In this document: in pieces, positions 1 to 5,815 of the stretch | Layout of the letters: each line of letters starts with the position of its first letter | Numbering within the stretch: the stretch's first letter is position 1 | Source of the DNA: Rhodospirillaceae bacterium | GTDB lineage: Bacteria; Pseudomonadota; Alphaproteobacteria; Micavibrionales; UBA2020 | Direction of reading: 5' to 3' | Assembly (NCBI GenBank): GCA_003524565.1 | Contig: DQGU01000230.1 | Coordinates: 1-9,414 of the forward strand | Length of the DNA: 9,414 bases | Made by a program: the position numbers and the translations under genes | The notes under the pieces: model-generated | Database searches by the model: none | Told to the model about the DNA's origin: nothing | What the model saw: only the letters and a program-made list of their open reading frames with translations

Positions 1-13
1 TCGCCGCTGGCGC

Positions 14-892
14 ATGACCAAGGCCTTCGCCAAAGAGCTGATGCACGAACATGAATTCTGGGTGCATGCCCTCGCCGTCAAGGGCGGGGCGAGCGCGATT
101 GTGATTGCCAGCGTGCTGGCGGTGTCCTACGTCGTCGCCGCGCCCTTCATGCTGGCGGCGGCGGGCATTGCGGCCTGCGGTGCGGTTGTCGGGCTTGGTG
201 CTTACGGGATTGTCGCGGGCGGTGCGCGCTCATGGTACCGGCTGCGCAAAATATACGCGAATGTGACGGGCAAGCCCTTGCCGCCGAAACCTGCGGACAA
301 GGGGCCGAACTGGTGGCAACGCCAGTGCGAAAAACCCGCCGTGCGCAAAGTGCTGGAAACGCCTGTGGTTAAAGGGTTTCTGAACAGCCGCGCGTGGAAG
401 ATGACACAAAAACTGACCACAGGACAGCAAGACAACGTGCTGGGCGGCATTGCCGTTGGCGGCGCGGCGATTTCGCTGGTGCTGGGGGTGGCGGCACTGG
501 CGACGCAAATTCTGGTTTTGCCTGTCGTTGCGCTGGGCGGACTTATCACGGTCGCGGCGGTGACCGCGACCAGCTATCTGGTCTCGGGTGTCAGCGGGCT
601 TTATTTCGGTATCACGGGTATTCGTCACATGCGCGAAAAAAAACGCGCAAAGGCGGCGGCGCTGGCAGCGGCGGAAGCACAGCAAGCCGCAGAAGAACCC
701 CCCGCCGCAACGCCGCAAGCAACGCCGGAGACGGGCGCGGCGAGGGCAACAGTAACGGCGACGCCGCCGGCCAATGACGGGTTTAACGCCGCCGCTGCAA
801 AAGATGCCGCCCCCGCACCAGCGGCAGACGTGCCTGCGGGTAAGAACGAAACACCGCCTGCGCGCAAGAATATTGCCGGACCAAAGTCCTAA
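14..892 (+). CDS. Hairpin membrane protein with Ala/Pro-rich tail (start may lie outside window)
   Basis: I do not recognise a family. The protein shows four hydrophobic Gly/Ala-rich segments at about residues 25-43, 45-70, 143-168 and 170-203. They form two hairpins, each with a proline in or near the turn (AAPFM near 44, LPVV near 170) and each closing on an aromatic and arginine-rich patch (RSWYRLRK, then RHMREKKR). A basic soluble stretch lies between the hairpins. After residue 205 comes a short Ala/Lys/Glu-rich helix and then a disordered Ala/Pro/Thr tail containing PPANDG. No cleavable signal peptide is evident. The frame is open to the left edge of the window and no ribosome binding site precedes the ATG at 14, so the true start may be upstream and this copy 5'-partial. 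The next gene, at 1007, has a similar layout. Membrane location is well supported; function is unknown. Confidence 0.75.
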   Translation: MTKAFAKELMHEHEFWVHALAVKGGASAIVIASVLAVSYVVAAPFMLAAAGIAACGAVVGLGAYGIVAGGARSWYRLRKIYANVTGKPLPPKPADKGPNWWQRQCEKPAVRKVLETPVVKGFLNSRAWKMTQKLTTGQQDNVLGGIAVGGAAISLVLGVAALATQILVLPVVALGGLITVAAVTATSYLVSGVSGLYFGITGIRHMREKKRAKAAALAAAEAQQAAEEPPAATPQATPETGAARATVTATPPANDGFNAAAAKDAAPAPAADVPAGKNETPPARKNIAGPKS

Positions 893-1006
893 GTCCTTGT
901 TCTATCAAGGCCGCAAAGGCTTTCCCATGCTATGAAAAAATGCTAGTCTGTGGCCTGAATTTTGTGCCCTTAAATTAAAATCGATTCCACAATGCAGGAT
1001 GGGAGA

Positions 1007-1762
1007 ATGCCCGTGCCGACCGCAGATGTGCAAAAGCCGCTGAACCCCGATACGCGTCTTGCGCGTATGATGTTGCCGGAAATCGACCCGCATTCCGCGC
1101 TGCTGCCCACCAATAAATGGATTATCAATACCGTGAAGGACATGGTGAAAACCCATGCCGGCATTCGCGGCTGTTTGAAACGCGCGGCGGCCTTCACGCT
1201 GGGCGGCATTGCGGCGATTGGCGCGGGTATCGCGGGTGCAGTCATGGCGCCGACGCTTTTGATTGCGGGCGGCATTGCGGCGGCATCGCTGGGCGCGGCG
1301 GCGGGTTTTGGTTTTTTCGCGCGCCGCGAAGGTCTTAAAATCAAGACCGACTACATGGGCGATGTGCAGGAAATCGTCAAAAACAAATACATGGAGATGA
1401 AGGCGAACGAGCTGAAACGCGCCTGGCAGGAACGCGCCGCGCAGGTGAAGCGCGAACGTGAAGAAAAACGCGCCGCCGAAGCCGCCCGCAAAGCCGCCGA
1501 AGCGCAGGCGAAGGCCGATGCCGCCGCCGCGCCGCAAAAGCCGGAAGAGCCCGCCAAAACGGACGCCCCGCAAAGCGAAGGCAAAGCCGCCTCCATGTTG
1601 AAAACCTTCGGCCGCTGGGCGGCGGTGCGCGCGAAACAAGGCGCGCATGCTATCGAAGATAAAATCCACGACGCGCTGGAAGACAAGCCGCAAAATGGTG
1701 CGGGCGATGCCTCCAAGAAAAATGCGCCGCCCAAAAATGGCGCGCCTAAAAACGGCGGCTGA
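1007..1762 (+). CDS. Hairpin membrane protein with long charged coiled-coil tail
   Basis: This is an unrecognised 251-residue protein. A soluble N-terminus of about 58 residues leads into one Gly/Ala-rich hydrophobic hairpin (about 60-80 and 82-104) with the turn MAPTLL, ending in FFARRE. Residues 115-175 are a highly charged Lys/Glu/Arg/Ala helix likely to be a coiled coil. They are followed by a Pro/Ala/Lys-rich disordered tail with one more amphipathic stretch near the C-terminus. I chose the ATG at 1007 because AGGA at 996-999 sits 7 bases upstream. The in-frame ATG at 992, which would add five residues, has no such site. The design (hairpin, aromatic/Arg closure, low-complexity tail) repeats that of the genes at 14 and 3514. 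The 114-base gap before it suggests its own promoter, but I could not define one. Function is unknown. Confidence 0.8.
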   Translation: MPVPTADVQKPLNPDTRLARMMLPEIDPHSALLPTNKWIINTVKDMVKTHAGIRGCLKRAAAFTLGGIAAIGAGIAGAVMAPTLLIAGGIAAASLGAAAGFGFFARREGLKIKTDYMGDVQEIVKNKYMEMKANELKRAWQERAAQVKREREEKRAAEAARKAAEAQAKADAAAAPQKPEEPAKTDAPQSEGKAASMLKTFGRWAAVRAKQGAHAIEDKIHDALEDKPQNGAGDASKKNAPPKNGAPKNGG

Positions 1763-1814
1763 TAGCGCGCGCATTCTATCTACATTCTCACGGTATCCAT
1801 GAAAGGGGTTTCAC

Positions 1815-2240
1815 ATGGCGGACGGTATGACGGAAGTCACGGTTGCGGACAGCGGCGATGGCAATTTTGTGCAAAACGTGCAGGGCAAGACGCATCATTT
1901 CCTGTCCGACGCCTCTGTCGAGAAAGGCGGGCAGGATAAAGGCCCGACGCCGTACGAGCTTTTGCTCGCCGCCCTCGGCAGCTGCACCAGCATTACCATC
2001 CGTATGTATGCGGAGCGCAAGGGCTGGGAACTTGACAAAGTCTCCGTGCGCCTGACGCATAAACGCGAAGACGACATGGGCAATGCCGTTATCGACGTCA
2101 TCACGCGCGACATCACGCTCGAGGGCAATCTGGATGCCGAACAGCGCACGCGGCTTTTGGAAATCGCCAATAAATGCCCCGTGCATAAAACGCTGGGCAA
2201 TAACCCGCAGCTGTTGTCACGGCTCGAGGGCGGGGGATGA
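1815..2240 (+). CDS. OsmC family thiol peroxidase-like protein
   Basis: This is a 141-residue protein of the OsmC/Ohr fold, whose members reduce organic or hydrogen peroxides with a pair of redox cysteines in the cytoplasm. The family signature is clear: GPTPYELLLAALGSC places the peroxidatic cysteine at Cys57 with the conserved Glu48 nine residues earlier, and NKCPVHKTL gives the second cysteine at Cys121. Length is normal for a stand-alone OsmC domain. The CPVH-type second motif resembles the general OsmC/YhfA-like group and the OsmC domains fused to hydrolases more than classical Ohr, so substrate cannot be assigned. AAAGGGG at 1802-1808 lies 6 bases before the ATG. The stop overlaps the start of the next gene (ATGA at 2237-2240), so it heads a translationally coupled operon with two ankyrin proteins. 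Family assignment is firm; peroxidase activity is inferred. Confidence 0.93.
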   Translation: MADGMTEVTVADSGDGNFVQNVQGKTHHFLSDASVEKGGQDKGPTPYELLLAALGSCTSITIRMYAERKGWELDKVSVRLTHKREDDMGNAVIDVITRDITLEGNLDAEQRTRLLEIANKCPVHKTLGNNPQLLSRLEGGG

Positions 2241-2728
2241 CCATCTCGCCCGCAGATGCCGCGAATGACGATGCAGCCTTGAGCGCGGATGACAAATTCA
2301 CCAACCTGATTGCGCAGGGCGATTTGGCGGGCATGATGGCGTTTGACGATTTGCGCGCGCGCGTCGTGGCGCGCGACGGCGAAGGCTGGACGCCGCTGCA
2401 CTGGGCGGCGCTTTACGGCCATGCGGAATGTGCGGGGTTTTTGATCGCGCACGGGGCAGAGGTTGACGCGCGCTCCGCCAGCGGCGAAACGCCGCTGATG
2501 ATTGCCGCGGAAAGCCGCCGGAAAAACGCGCTCGGCGTGCTGCTGGAGGCGGGGGCCGATACGGCGCTGATGCGCCGCAGCGGCGAAAATGTTTTTGATA
2601 TTCTGCGCGCACAGGGTGCGGCCGATTTGCTGTCCTTCGCGCGTGGAATCGTTGCTGCGCGCCAAAGCGTGGTGCAAAGACCCGTCGCGCTTTTGCCGCC
2701 GCTCAGCATACGCAAGAGGGCGCCCTGA
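2237..2728 (+). CDS. Ankyrin-repeat protein (first of pair)
   Basis: This is a 163-residue protein made mostly of ankyrin repeats, which are helical scaffolds for protein binding. After a short acidic N-terminus comes a capping helix pair (about 20-46). Next are two canonical repeats at about 47-79 (DGEGWTPLHWAALYGH, then AHGAEVDAR) and 80-112 (SGETPLMIAAE, then LEAGAD), and a degenerate C-terminal cap (113-137). The C-terminus is basic. No signal peptide or membrane segment is visible, so it is probably cytoplasmic like OsmC. Its ATG overlaps the OsmC stop by four bases. The ribosome binding site GAGGG at 2226-2230 lies inside the last OsmC codons, 6 bases before the start, which implies coupled translation. 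Its own stop overlaps the next ankyrin start by one base. The binding partner is unknown; OsmC is the obvious candidate. Confidence 0.9.
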   Translation: MTISPADAANDDAALSADDKFTNLIAQGDLAGMMAFDDLRARVVARDGEGWTPLHWAALYGHAECAGFLIAHGAEVDARSASGETPLMIAAESRRKNALGVLLEAGADTALMRRSGENVFDILRAQGAADLLSFARGIVAARQSVVQRPVALLPPLSIRKRAP

Positions 2729-3357
2729 TGCTGAGGGGCGCGTTCAAACCGCGCGCGCAGGAACCGGCGCAGGCGCTTTTGACCGCCGCGGCGTATGGCG
2801 ACATGCCGGCCTTGCAAAAAGAAATCCAGAAAAATAAAAACCGCATCGATGCCGCCGATGGCGCGGGCAAGAACGCGCTGTTGTACGCGCTTGAAAACGG
2901 GTTTGAAGAACACGCGGCGCTTTTGCTGCATCACGGTGCGCGGCATGACGTCTCGGCGGCCACGGGCGAAACGCCGTTGATGTTCGCCTGCGCGAAGATG
3001 CTGAGCGGCGCGACCGAAAAGCTTTTGCTGCAAGGCGCGGATATGAATGCGCGCGATTACATGGACGATACCGCGCTGATGAAGGCCGCGCGCGCAGGCC
3101 ATGGCTGGGCGGCCTGCCGCCTTGTCACGGCGGGCGCGAATATGGATGCGCAAAACAAAAAAGGCGAAACCGCCGAAAGCCTTGCGCGTGAAAATCTCCC
3201 GCCGCGGGAATTTGTTTGTTTCATGAATGCCGTTCAGGCGCGCCATCAGGCCGCAGCGGCGGCTGCACAGGAAAAAATCGCGGCGCAGGGTGTGCTTCAG
3301 CGCGATATCGTCCCGCTCAAAGTCATCCAGTTGCGCCCGCGCCCGCCGCGGCAGTAA
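2728..3357 (+). CDS. Ankyrin-repeat protein (second of pair)
   Basis: This is a 209-residue protein with four to five ankyrin repeats at about 13-42, 43-76, 77-109, 110-142 and a partial one from 143. The repeats show familiar cores such as GETPLMFACAK, LLLQGADMNARD and TAGANMDAQNKKGETA. An Ala/Gln-rich helix and a basic, proline-containing C-terminus follow. No signal peptide or membrane segment is evident. The ATG shares its first base with the stop of the upstream ankyrin gene, and AGAGGG at 2715-2720 gives a ribosome binding site 7 bases away, so the two are coupled. Shared wording with the first ankyrin (GETPLM, then GAD) is compatible with tandem duplication, but this is also the general ankyrin consensus. 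It is the last gene of the OsmC operon. Domain call is firm; cellular role is inferred from context only. Confidence 0.9.
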   Translation: MLRGAFKPRAQEPAQALLTAAAYGDMPALQKEIQKNKNRIDAADGAGKNALLYALENGFEEHAALLLHHGARHDVSAATGETPLMFACAKMLSGATEKLLLQGADMNARDYMDDTALMKAARAGHGWAACRLVTAGANMDAQNKKGETAESLARENLPPREFVCFMNAVQARHQAAAAAAQEKIAAQGVLQRDIVPLKVIQLRPRPPRQ

Positions 3358-3358
3358 G

Positions 3359-3374
3359 TGTTTATAAATAAACA
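3359..3374. promoter_or_regulatory. Perfect 16-bp palindrome, probable operator
   Basis: TGTTTAT and ATAAACA are exact inverted repeats separated by AA. The site starts 2 bases after the ankyrin stop. It ends 22 bases before the -35 box of the promoter for the gene at 3514, with its centre about 64 bases before the expected transcription start, a position more typical of activator than repressor sites. Positions 3361-3372 are identical to 5354-5365 in the control region of the S24-like regulator gene. Confidence 0.5.
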
Positions 3375-3396
3375 GAATTTTTAGGGTAAAAACCCT

Positions 3397-3424
3397 TTGA
3401 CTTTGACTATTATGGCAATATACT
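3397..3424 (+). promoter_or_regulatory. Sigma70-type promoter for the gene at 3514
   Basis: TTGACT at 3397-3402 and TATACT at 3419-3424 each match five of six consensus bases, with a 16-base spacer. Transcription would begin near 3431, giving a leader of about 83 bases. That start excludes the in-frame TTG at 3430 as a usable initiation codon and supports the ATG at 3514. A second TTGACT at 3403-3408 directly repeats the -35 element but is too close to the -10 to serve it. Confidence 0.6.
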
Positions 3425-3472
3425 GAGCCTTGATTTTACAAGAGAAAAAGATTCGCCGCGCGCCGCCCTCCG

Positions 3473-3488
3473 GCCGCATCCATGCGGC
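3473..3488 (+). promoter_or_regulatory. Leader hairpin upstream of the gene at 3514
   Basis: GCCGCAT and ATGCGGC are exact inverted repeats with two bases between them. As RNA this would form a six-pair GC-rich stem (GCCGCA/TGCGGC) with the loop TCCA. It lies in the predicted leader and ends 12 bases before the ribosome binding site AAAGG (3501-3505). It could affect mRNA stability or translation; no known riboswitch or thermometer fold is recognisable. Confidence 0.35.
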
Positions 3489-3513
3489 AGGCATAACAGA
3501 AAAGGCAATTCAG

Positions 3514-4608
3514 ATGACCGTCAGCTACGAAGGTAAATCCCCCGGCAAACTTTGGTACTTCATGCAAAAGACCAAAGGCATTTTTGCAACCAAACAGCAA
3601 AAGCCGCTGGTGTCTTCGGGCGCGGGTACGGGTGTATCTGCGGGCGCGACATATCTGATTACGCAGCAAATCGGTTTTGTACTGGCCTATCTGCCGGTGG
3701 CTGTGGCGGGGCTTGCGGGCATGGCGGGTTATAACGCCTTCCGTGCTGTCCGCCCGAGCGAAAGCGACCGCAAGGCGCGTGTATCGCCGCAAGACCGCTG
3801 GATTTCCGCGGCGAAATACGGCGCGGGCGCGGCGGCTGTTTTTCTGCTGACGCCTGTGATGACGACCTGGGTTTCCGTGGGCGCCATTGCCGCGACGGGT
3901 TATTTCGGCCTGCGCAGCTGGAAAAGCTGGAAAGAAGGCGCGAATTCGATGCCGGTGCGCAATTTCATCCGTGACCGCGAAGCGGAATGGGTTGACCACC
4001 AGAAAAACGGCACACTCAAAAAACGCCTCGCCCGTGTTGTCACGCGCGTGAAAAATGCGGCGCTGGGCGCGGGTAAATGGCTCGGCTTTACGGCCGCTGG
4101 CACGGGCGCGGTTGTGGGCGGCCTTGCCGCGGCACAGGCCGCAGGCGCGGCGATTATTCCTGCGGGTGTGGTTTCATCAACGCTGGGCACGCTGACGGCG
4201 GCGGCGGCCACTGTCGGCATTGGTGCAGCTGCGGCTGTTTACGGCGCGGCGGCGCTTGTTGCGCTGGCTATTCCGGCGGGCATTGCGACGGCACTTCTCT
4301 GCCGCAACAAACTGCGCGAAGGCGCGGCGGCGAATGACAATGCCGATTCCAAAACGCGCAAGCCGTTCTATAAACCGCTGGATGACAGCTATACCGCCGA
4401 TGTACGCCCCGCACCGCAAAGCGCGCCGGCGCTGGGTGAAAAACCTGCAGCGGGCGAATTTAACAGCGGCGCCAAAAAAGACGCCGCACCCAAAGCCGCT
4501 GAAAAAGCAGATACGCCCGCACCTGCGCCTGCGAAAAAAGAAGAACTGGACCCCATGCGCAAAGCAGCGGCCGAAGCGCGCCGCAAAGCCCGCGCGCAGC
4601 GCAAATAA
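3514..4608 (+). CDS. Multi-hairpin membrane protein with Ala/Lys/Pro-rich tail
   Basis: This is an unrecognised 364-residue protein with Gly/Ala-rich hydrophobic segments at about 35-50, 54-78, 103-117, 118-137, 185-215 and 222-262. They are grouped as hairpins with proline-containing turns (YLPVA, LTPVM, IIPAGV). Aromatic and basic patches such as RSWKSWKE follow a hairpin. A charged soluble loop spans about 140-180. From about 265 the protein is disordered and rich in Ala, Lys and Pro, begins with AAANDNADS, and ends in a very basic helix (residues 345-364). I chose the ATG at 3514 because AAAGG lies 8 bases upstream and the promoter would start transcription near 3431. The in-frame extension to TTG 3430 reads unlike a protein N-terminus. 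It sits alone between its promoter and a terminator, so it is likely monocistronic. Layout matches the genes at 14 and 1007. Function is unknown. Confidence 0.8.
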   Translation: MTVSYEGKSPGKLWYFMQKTKGIFATKQQKPLVSSGAGTGVSAGATYLITQQIGFVLAYLPVAVAGLAGMAGYNAFRAVRPSESDRKARVSPQDRWISAAKYGAGAAAVFLLTPVMTTWVSVGAIAATGYFGLRSWKSWKEGANSMPVRNFIRDREAEWVDHQKNGTLKKRLARVVTRVKNAALGAGKWLGFTAAGTGAVVGGLAAAQAAGAAIIPAGVVSSTLGTLTAAAATVGIGAAAAVYGAAALVALAIPAGIATALLCRNKLREGAAANDNADSKTRKPFYKPLDDSYTADVRPAPQSAPALGEKPAAGEFNSGAKKDAAPKAAEKADTPAPAPAKKEELDPMRKAAAEARRKARAQRK

Positions 4609-4632
4609 AAAAACTTCAGCGCAGATAAAATA

Positions 4633-4665
4633 AAAAACCCCGCGGCCAAACGCTGCGGGGTTTTT
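4633..4665. terminator. Bidirectional rho-independent terminator
   Basis: CCCCGCGGC (4638-4646) pairs with GCTGCGGGG (4652-4660) around the loop CAAAC, with one G-T pair. A-run 4633-4637 and T-run 4661-4665 flank the stem, so it works on either strand. It lies 24 bases after the stop at 4608 and 27 bases after the end of the convergent minus-strand gene. Confidence 0.88.
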
Positions 4666-4692
4666 GTTTGTGCGGCCTTGGGCGGCGATGTT

Positions 4693-5274
4693 TCAGCCGC
4701 GGCCGACGACAGTATATATGGCGGCGTAGCTGGCGCGGGGCAGGGTTTCTTCGCGCGGCGGGTTGAAAAAGGCGACGCGCAGCGTATCGCCTGCGTTATC
4801 CAGCAGGCGGCATAGTGTCATCGCGCCCGATGGTGCCAGCAACACCACATCCTGCGGCGGGGCGGGCGGGCGGTGCGGGTGCACATAAACGGTTTCACCG
4901 CGCAAGTAACGTGGCGCCATGTTTTCATTCTCGGCATAGATGGCAAAGGCTGCCTGAATGCCCGCCTGCGCAGGGTGGCGCGCGACCCAGTCGATGGGGG
5001 CGCTGTCGCCCTGCATGCTGCGCACGGGCAGGGGCGGCAGGCTTTCGGGCATTGTTTGCGGCGTAGTATGCGCGGCGGGCGGGGGCGTCTGGGTAAGTTT
5101 CAGGCCGAGGTAGTCTTCGATAATCGGAATTTCCTCCGCCATGATACCGCGGCGGCCGTAAAGCATGCGGTTCACCGCGGCGGGGTCGAGCCCCATCCGC
5201 GCCGCCAGCCCGCGCTGGGTCAGCTGCGGGTTGTTTTCAAGGGCTTCACGAATCTTGTCATGTAAACGGGTCAT
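4693..5274 (-). CDS. HTH regulator with degenerate S24 (LexA/CI-like) domain
   Basis: This 193-residue protein resembles phage CI- and LexA-type repressors. The N-terminus (about 1-60) is an XRE-like helix-turn-helix: LTQRGLAARMGLDPAAVNRML at 18-38 contains the two DNA-contact helices. A proline-rich linker (61-85) follows. Residues about 108-193 match the S24 peptidase fold (ENMAPRYLRGETVYVHP, then VVLLAPSGAMTLCRLL, then FFNPPRE). In active members a serine precedes the Met-x-Pro motif, and a lysine lies in the strand before the Arg-Leu-Leu. Here these positions appear to be Asn118 and Cys155, so self-cleavage is unlikely and the domain may serve only dimerisation or sensing. It is convergent with the membrane protein gene at 3514. 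Its upstream region contains AT-rich repeats and a palindrome, so autoregulation is plausible. No phage genes accompany it. Confidence 0.88.
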   Translation of the reverse strand: MTRLHDKIREALENNPQLTQRGLAARMGLDPAAVNRMLYGRRGIMAEEIPIIEDYLGLKLTQTPPPAAHTTPQTMPESLPPLPVRSMQGDSAPIDWVARHPAQAGIQAAFAIYAENENMAPRYLRGETVYVHPHRPPAPPQDVVLLAPSGAMTLCRLLDNAGDTLRVAFFNPPREETLPRASYAAIYTVVGRG

Positions 5275-5290
5275 GAATTGACACTAGCGC

Positions 5291-5368
5291 ATTTATTTAT
5301 TTGTGAAAAGCGCAATTTATAAACAGCGTTAATATTACAAAATGTCTCTGTATTTTATAAATAAATAA
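5291..5368. promoter_or_regulatory. AT-rich operator region of the S24-like regulator gene
   Basis: TTATTTATTT at 5293-5302 is the exact inverse of AAATAAATAA at 5359-5368. Between them, TTTATAAACAG at 5316-5326 contains a half site identical to ATAAACA of the palindrome at 3359-3374. Positions 5354-5365 share 12 identical bases with 3361-3372. TATAAA read on the minus strand (5316-5321) could be a -10 box for the regulator, but no convincing -35 is present. The arrangement fits an autoregulatory control region; this is inferred. Confidence 0.45.
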
Positions 5369-5395
5369 GAAAACGGAAATTCCGCTGGACATGTA

Positions 5396-5423
5396 ATTGC
5401 GTATATCGCAATATCAATCGCAA
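5396..5423. promoter_or_regulatory. Palindrome plus direct repeat, possible operator
   Basis: ATTGCG (5396-5401) and CGCAAT (5407-5412) are exact inverted repeats around TATAT. ATCGCAA occurs at 5405-5411 and again at 5417-5423, a 12-base step. A weak plus-strand promoter can be drawn with TGGACA at 5386-5391 and CAATAT at 5409-5414 (17-base spacer), which would place the palindrome within it. The nearest DNA-binding gene is the S24-like regulator, but a different factor is equally possible. Confidence 0.35.
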
Positions 5424-5469
5424 CAAGATTCGTCCGGTATGCCAAACCGGTGCGGCCTGAAACAGCGCC

Positions 5470-5488
5470 GTGCCGCAAGGGGCGGCAC
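5470..5488 (+). promoter_or_regulatory. Hairpin holding a ribosome binding site, abutting an ATG
   Basis: GTGCCGC (5470-5476) and GCGGCAC (5482-5488) form a perfect seven-pair stem with the loop AAGGG. The purine-rich loop is the only good ribosome binding site for the ATG at 5489, which starts on the next base. Such a stem could limit translation. If the true start lies at 5511 or 5544, it would instead be a simple leader hairpin. Confidence 0.4.
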
Positions 5489-5806
5489 ATGCCGGATAAA
5501 AGGGACGCAAGTGAAGGGAGCCTTGGACGTGGAGTGGTTCAGAATGCCAAACGGCGTATCGCTCGACCCGCGGCTTCTGGCCACGGCGCGGCGCATGTGC
5601 GGCTGGTGCACGGGTATATCGAGTGGACAAAGCAATGCCACCGCGAAAAAATCAGCCATGCGATGATTATCGACATTCTGGTTTTCGGTGCCAGCTGCCG
5701 CCAGCAGGATTTGGACAGACGCCTGCGCCGCGGCAAGGCGCGCAAGAATTTGATGGATGGCCTCACGCTTTATTGCCTGTTGCAGGGCTGGCCGACCGCC
5801 CGCTAG
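5489..5806 (+). CDS. Small unknown protein, possibly frameshifted
   Basis: The open frame encodes 105 residues of no recognised family. The C-terminal two thirds reads like a genuine helical protein (LVHGYIEWTKQ, then ISHAMIIDILVFGASCRQQD, then LTLYCLLQGWP). The first third is doubtful. Between 5522 and 5581 this frame has G or C at only 8 of 20 third codon positions, whereas the overlapping plus-one frame (from GTG 5511, with its own AAAAGGGA site 5 bases upstream) has 16 of 20 and reads VEWFRMPNGVSLDPRLLATARR. Near 5590-5610 the coding signal moves back to this frame. The original protein may therefore be the 5511 N-terminus joined to this C-terminus by a one-base loss, a sequencing error or recoding. 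It ends 9 bases before the next gene, suggesting an operon. Confidence 0.5.
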   Translation: MPDKRDASEGSLGRGVVQNAKRRIARPAASGHGAAHVRLVHGYIEWTKQCHREKISHAMIIDILVFGASCRQQDLDRRLRRGKARKNLMDGLTLYCLLQGWPTAR

Positions 5807-5815
5807 AATAAACCC

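Noticed and set aside
905..1774. Long minus-strand open frame opposite the gene at 1007
   Set aside because: Its translation is rich in Arg, His and Phe without fold-like patterns, and it is the antisense shadow of a GC-rich coding frame with clear hydrophobic hairpin and coiled-coil structure.
3383..3396. AGGGT-AAAA-ACCCT hairpin after the ankyrin operon as a terminator
   Set aside because: Only five pairs and followed by just three T residues, so too weak to call; it might still attenuate read-through.
3430..3513. N-terminal extension of the membrane protein from TTG 3430
   Set aside because: It starts at or before the predicted transcription start, has no ribosome binding site, and covers a leader hairpin; ATG 3514 has AAAGG at good spacing.
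4693..5274. S24-like regulator as evidence of a prophage
   Set aside because: No integrase, structural, replication or lysis genes and no attachment repeats are visible nearby; such regulators also occur as stand-alone chromosomal genes.
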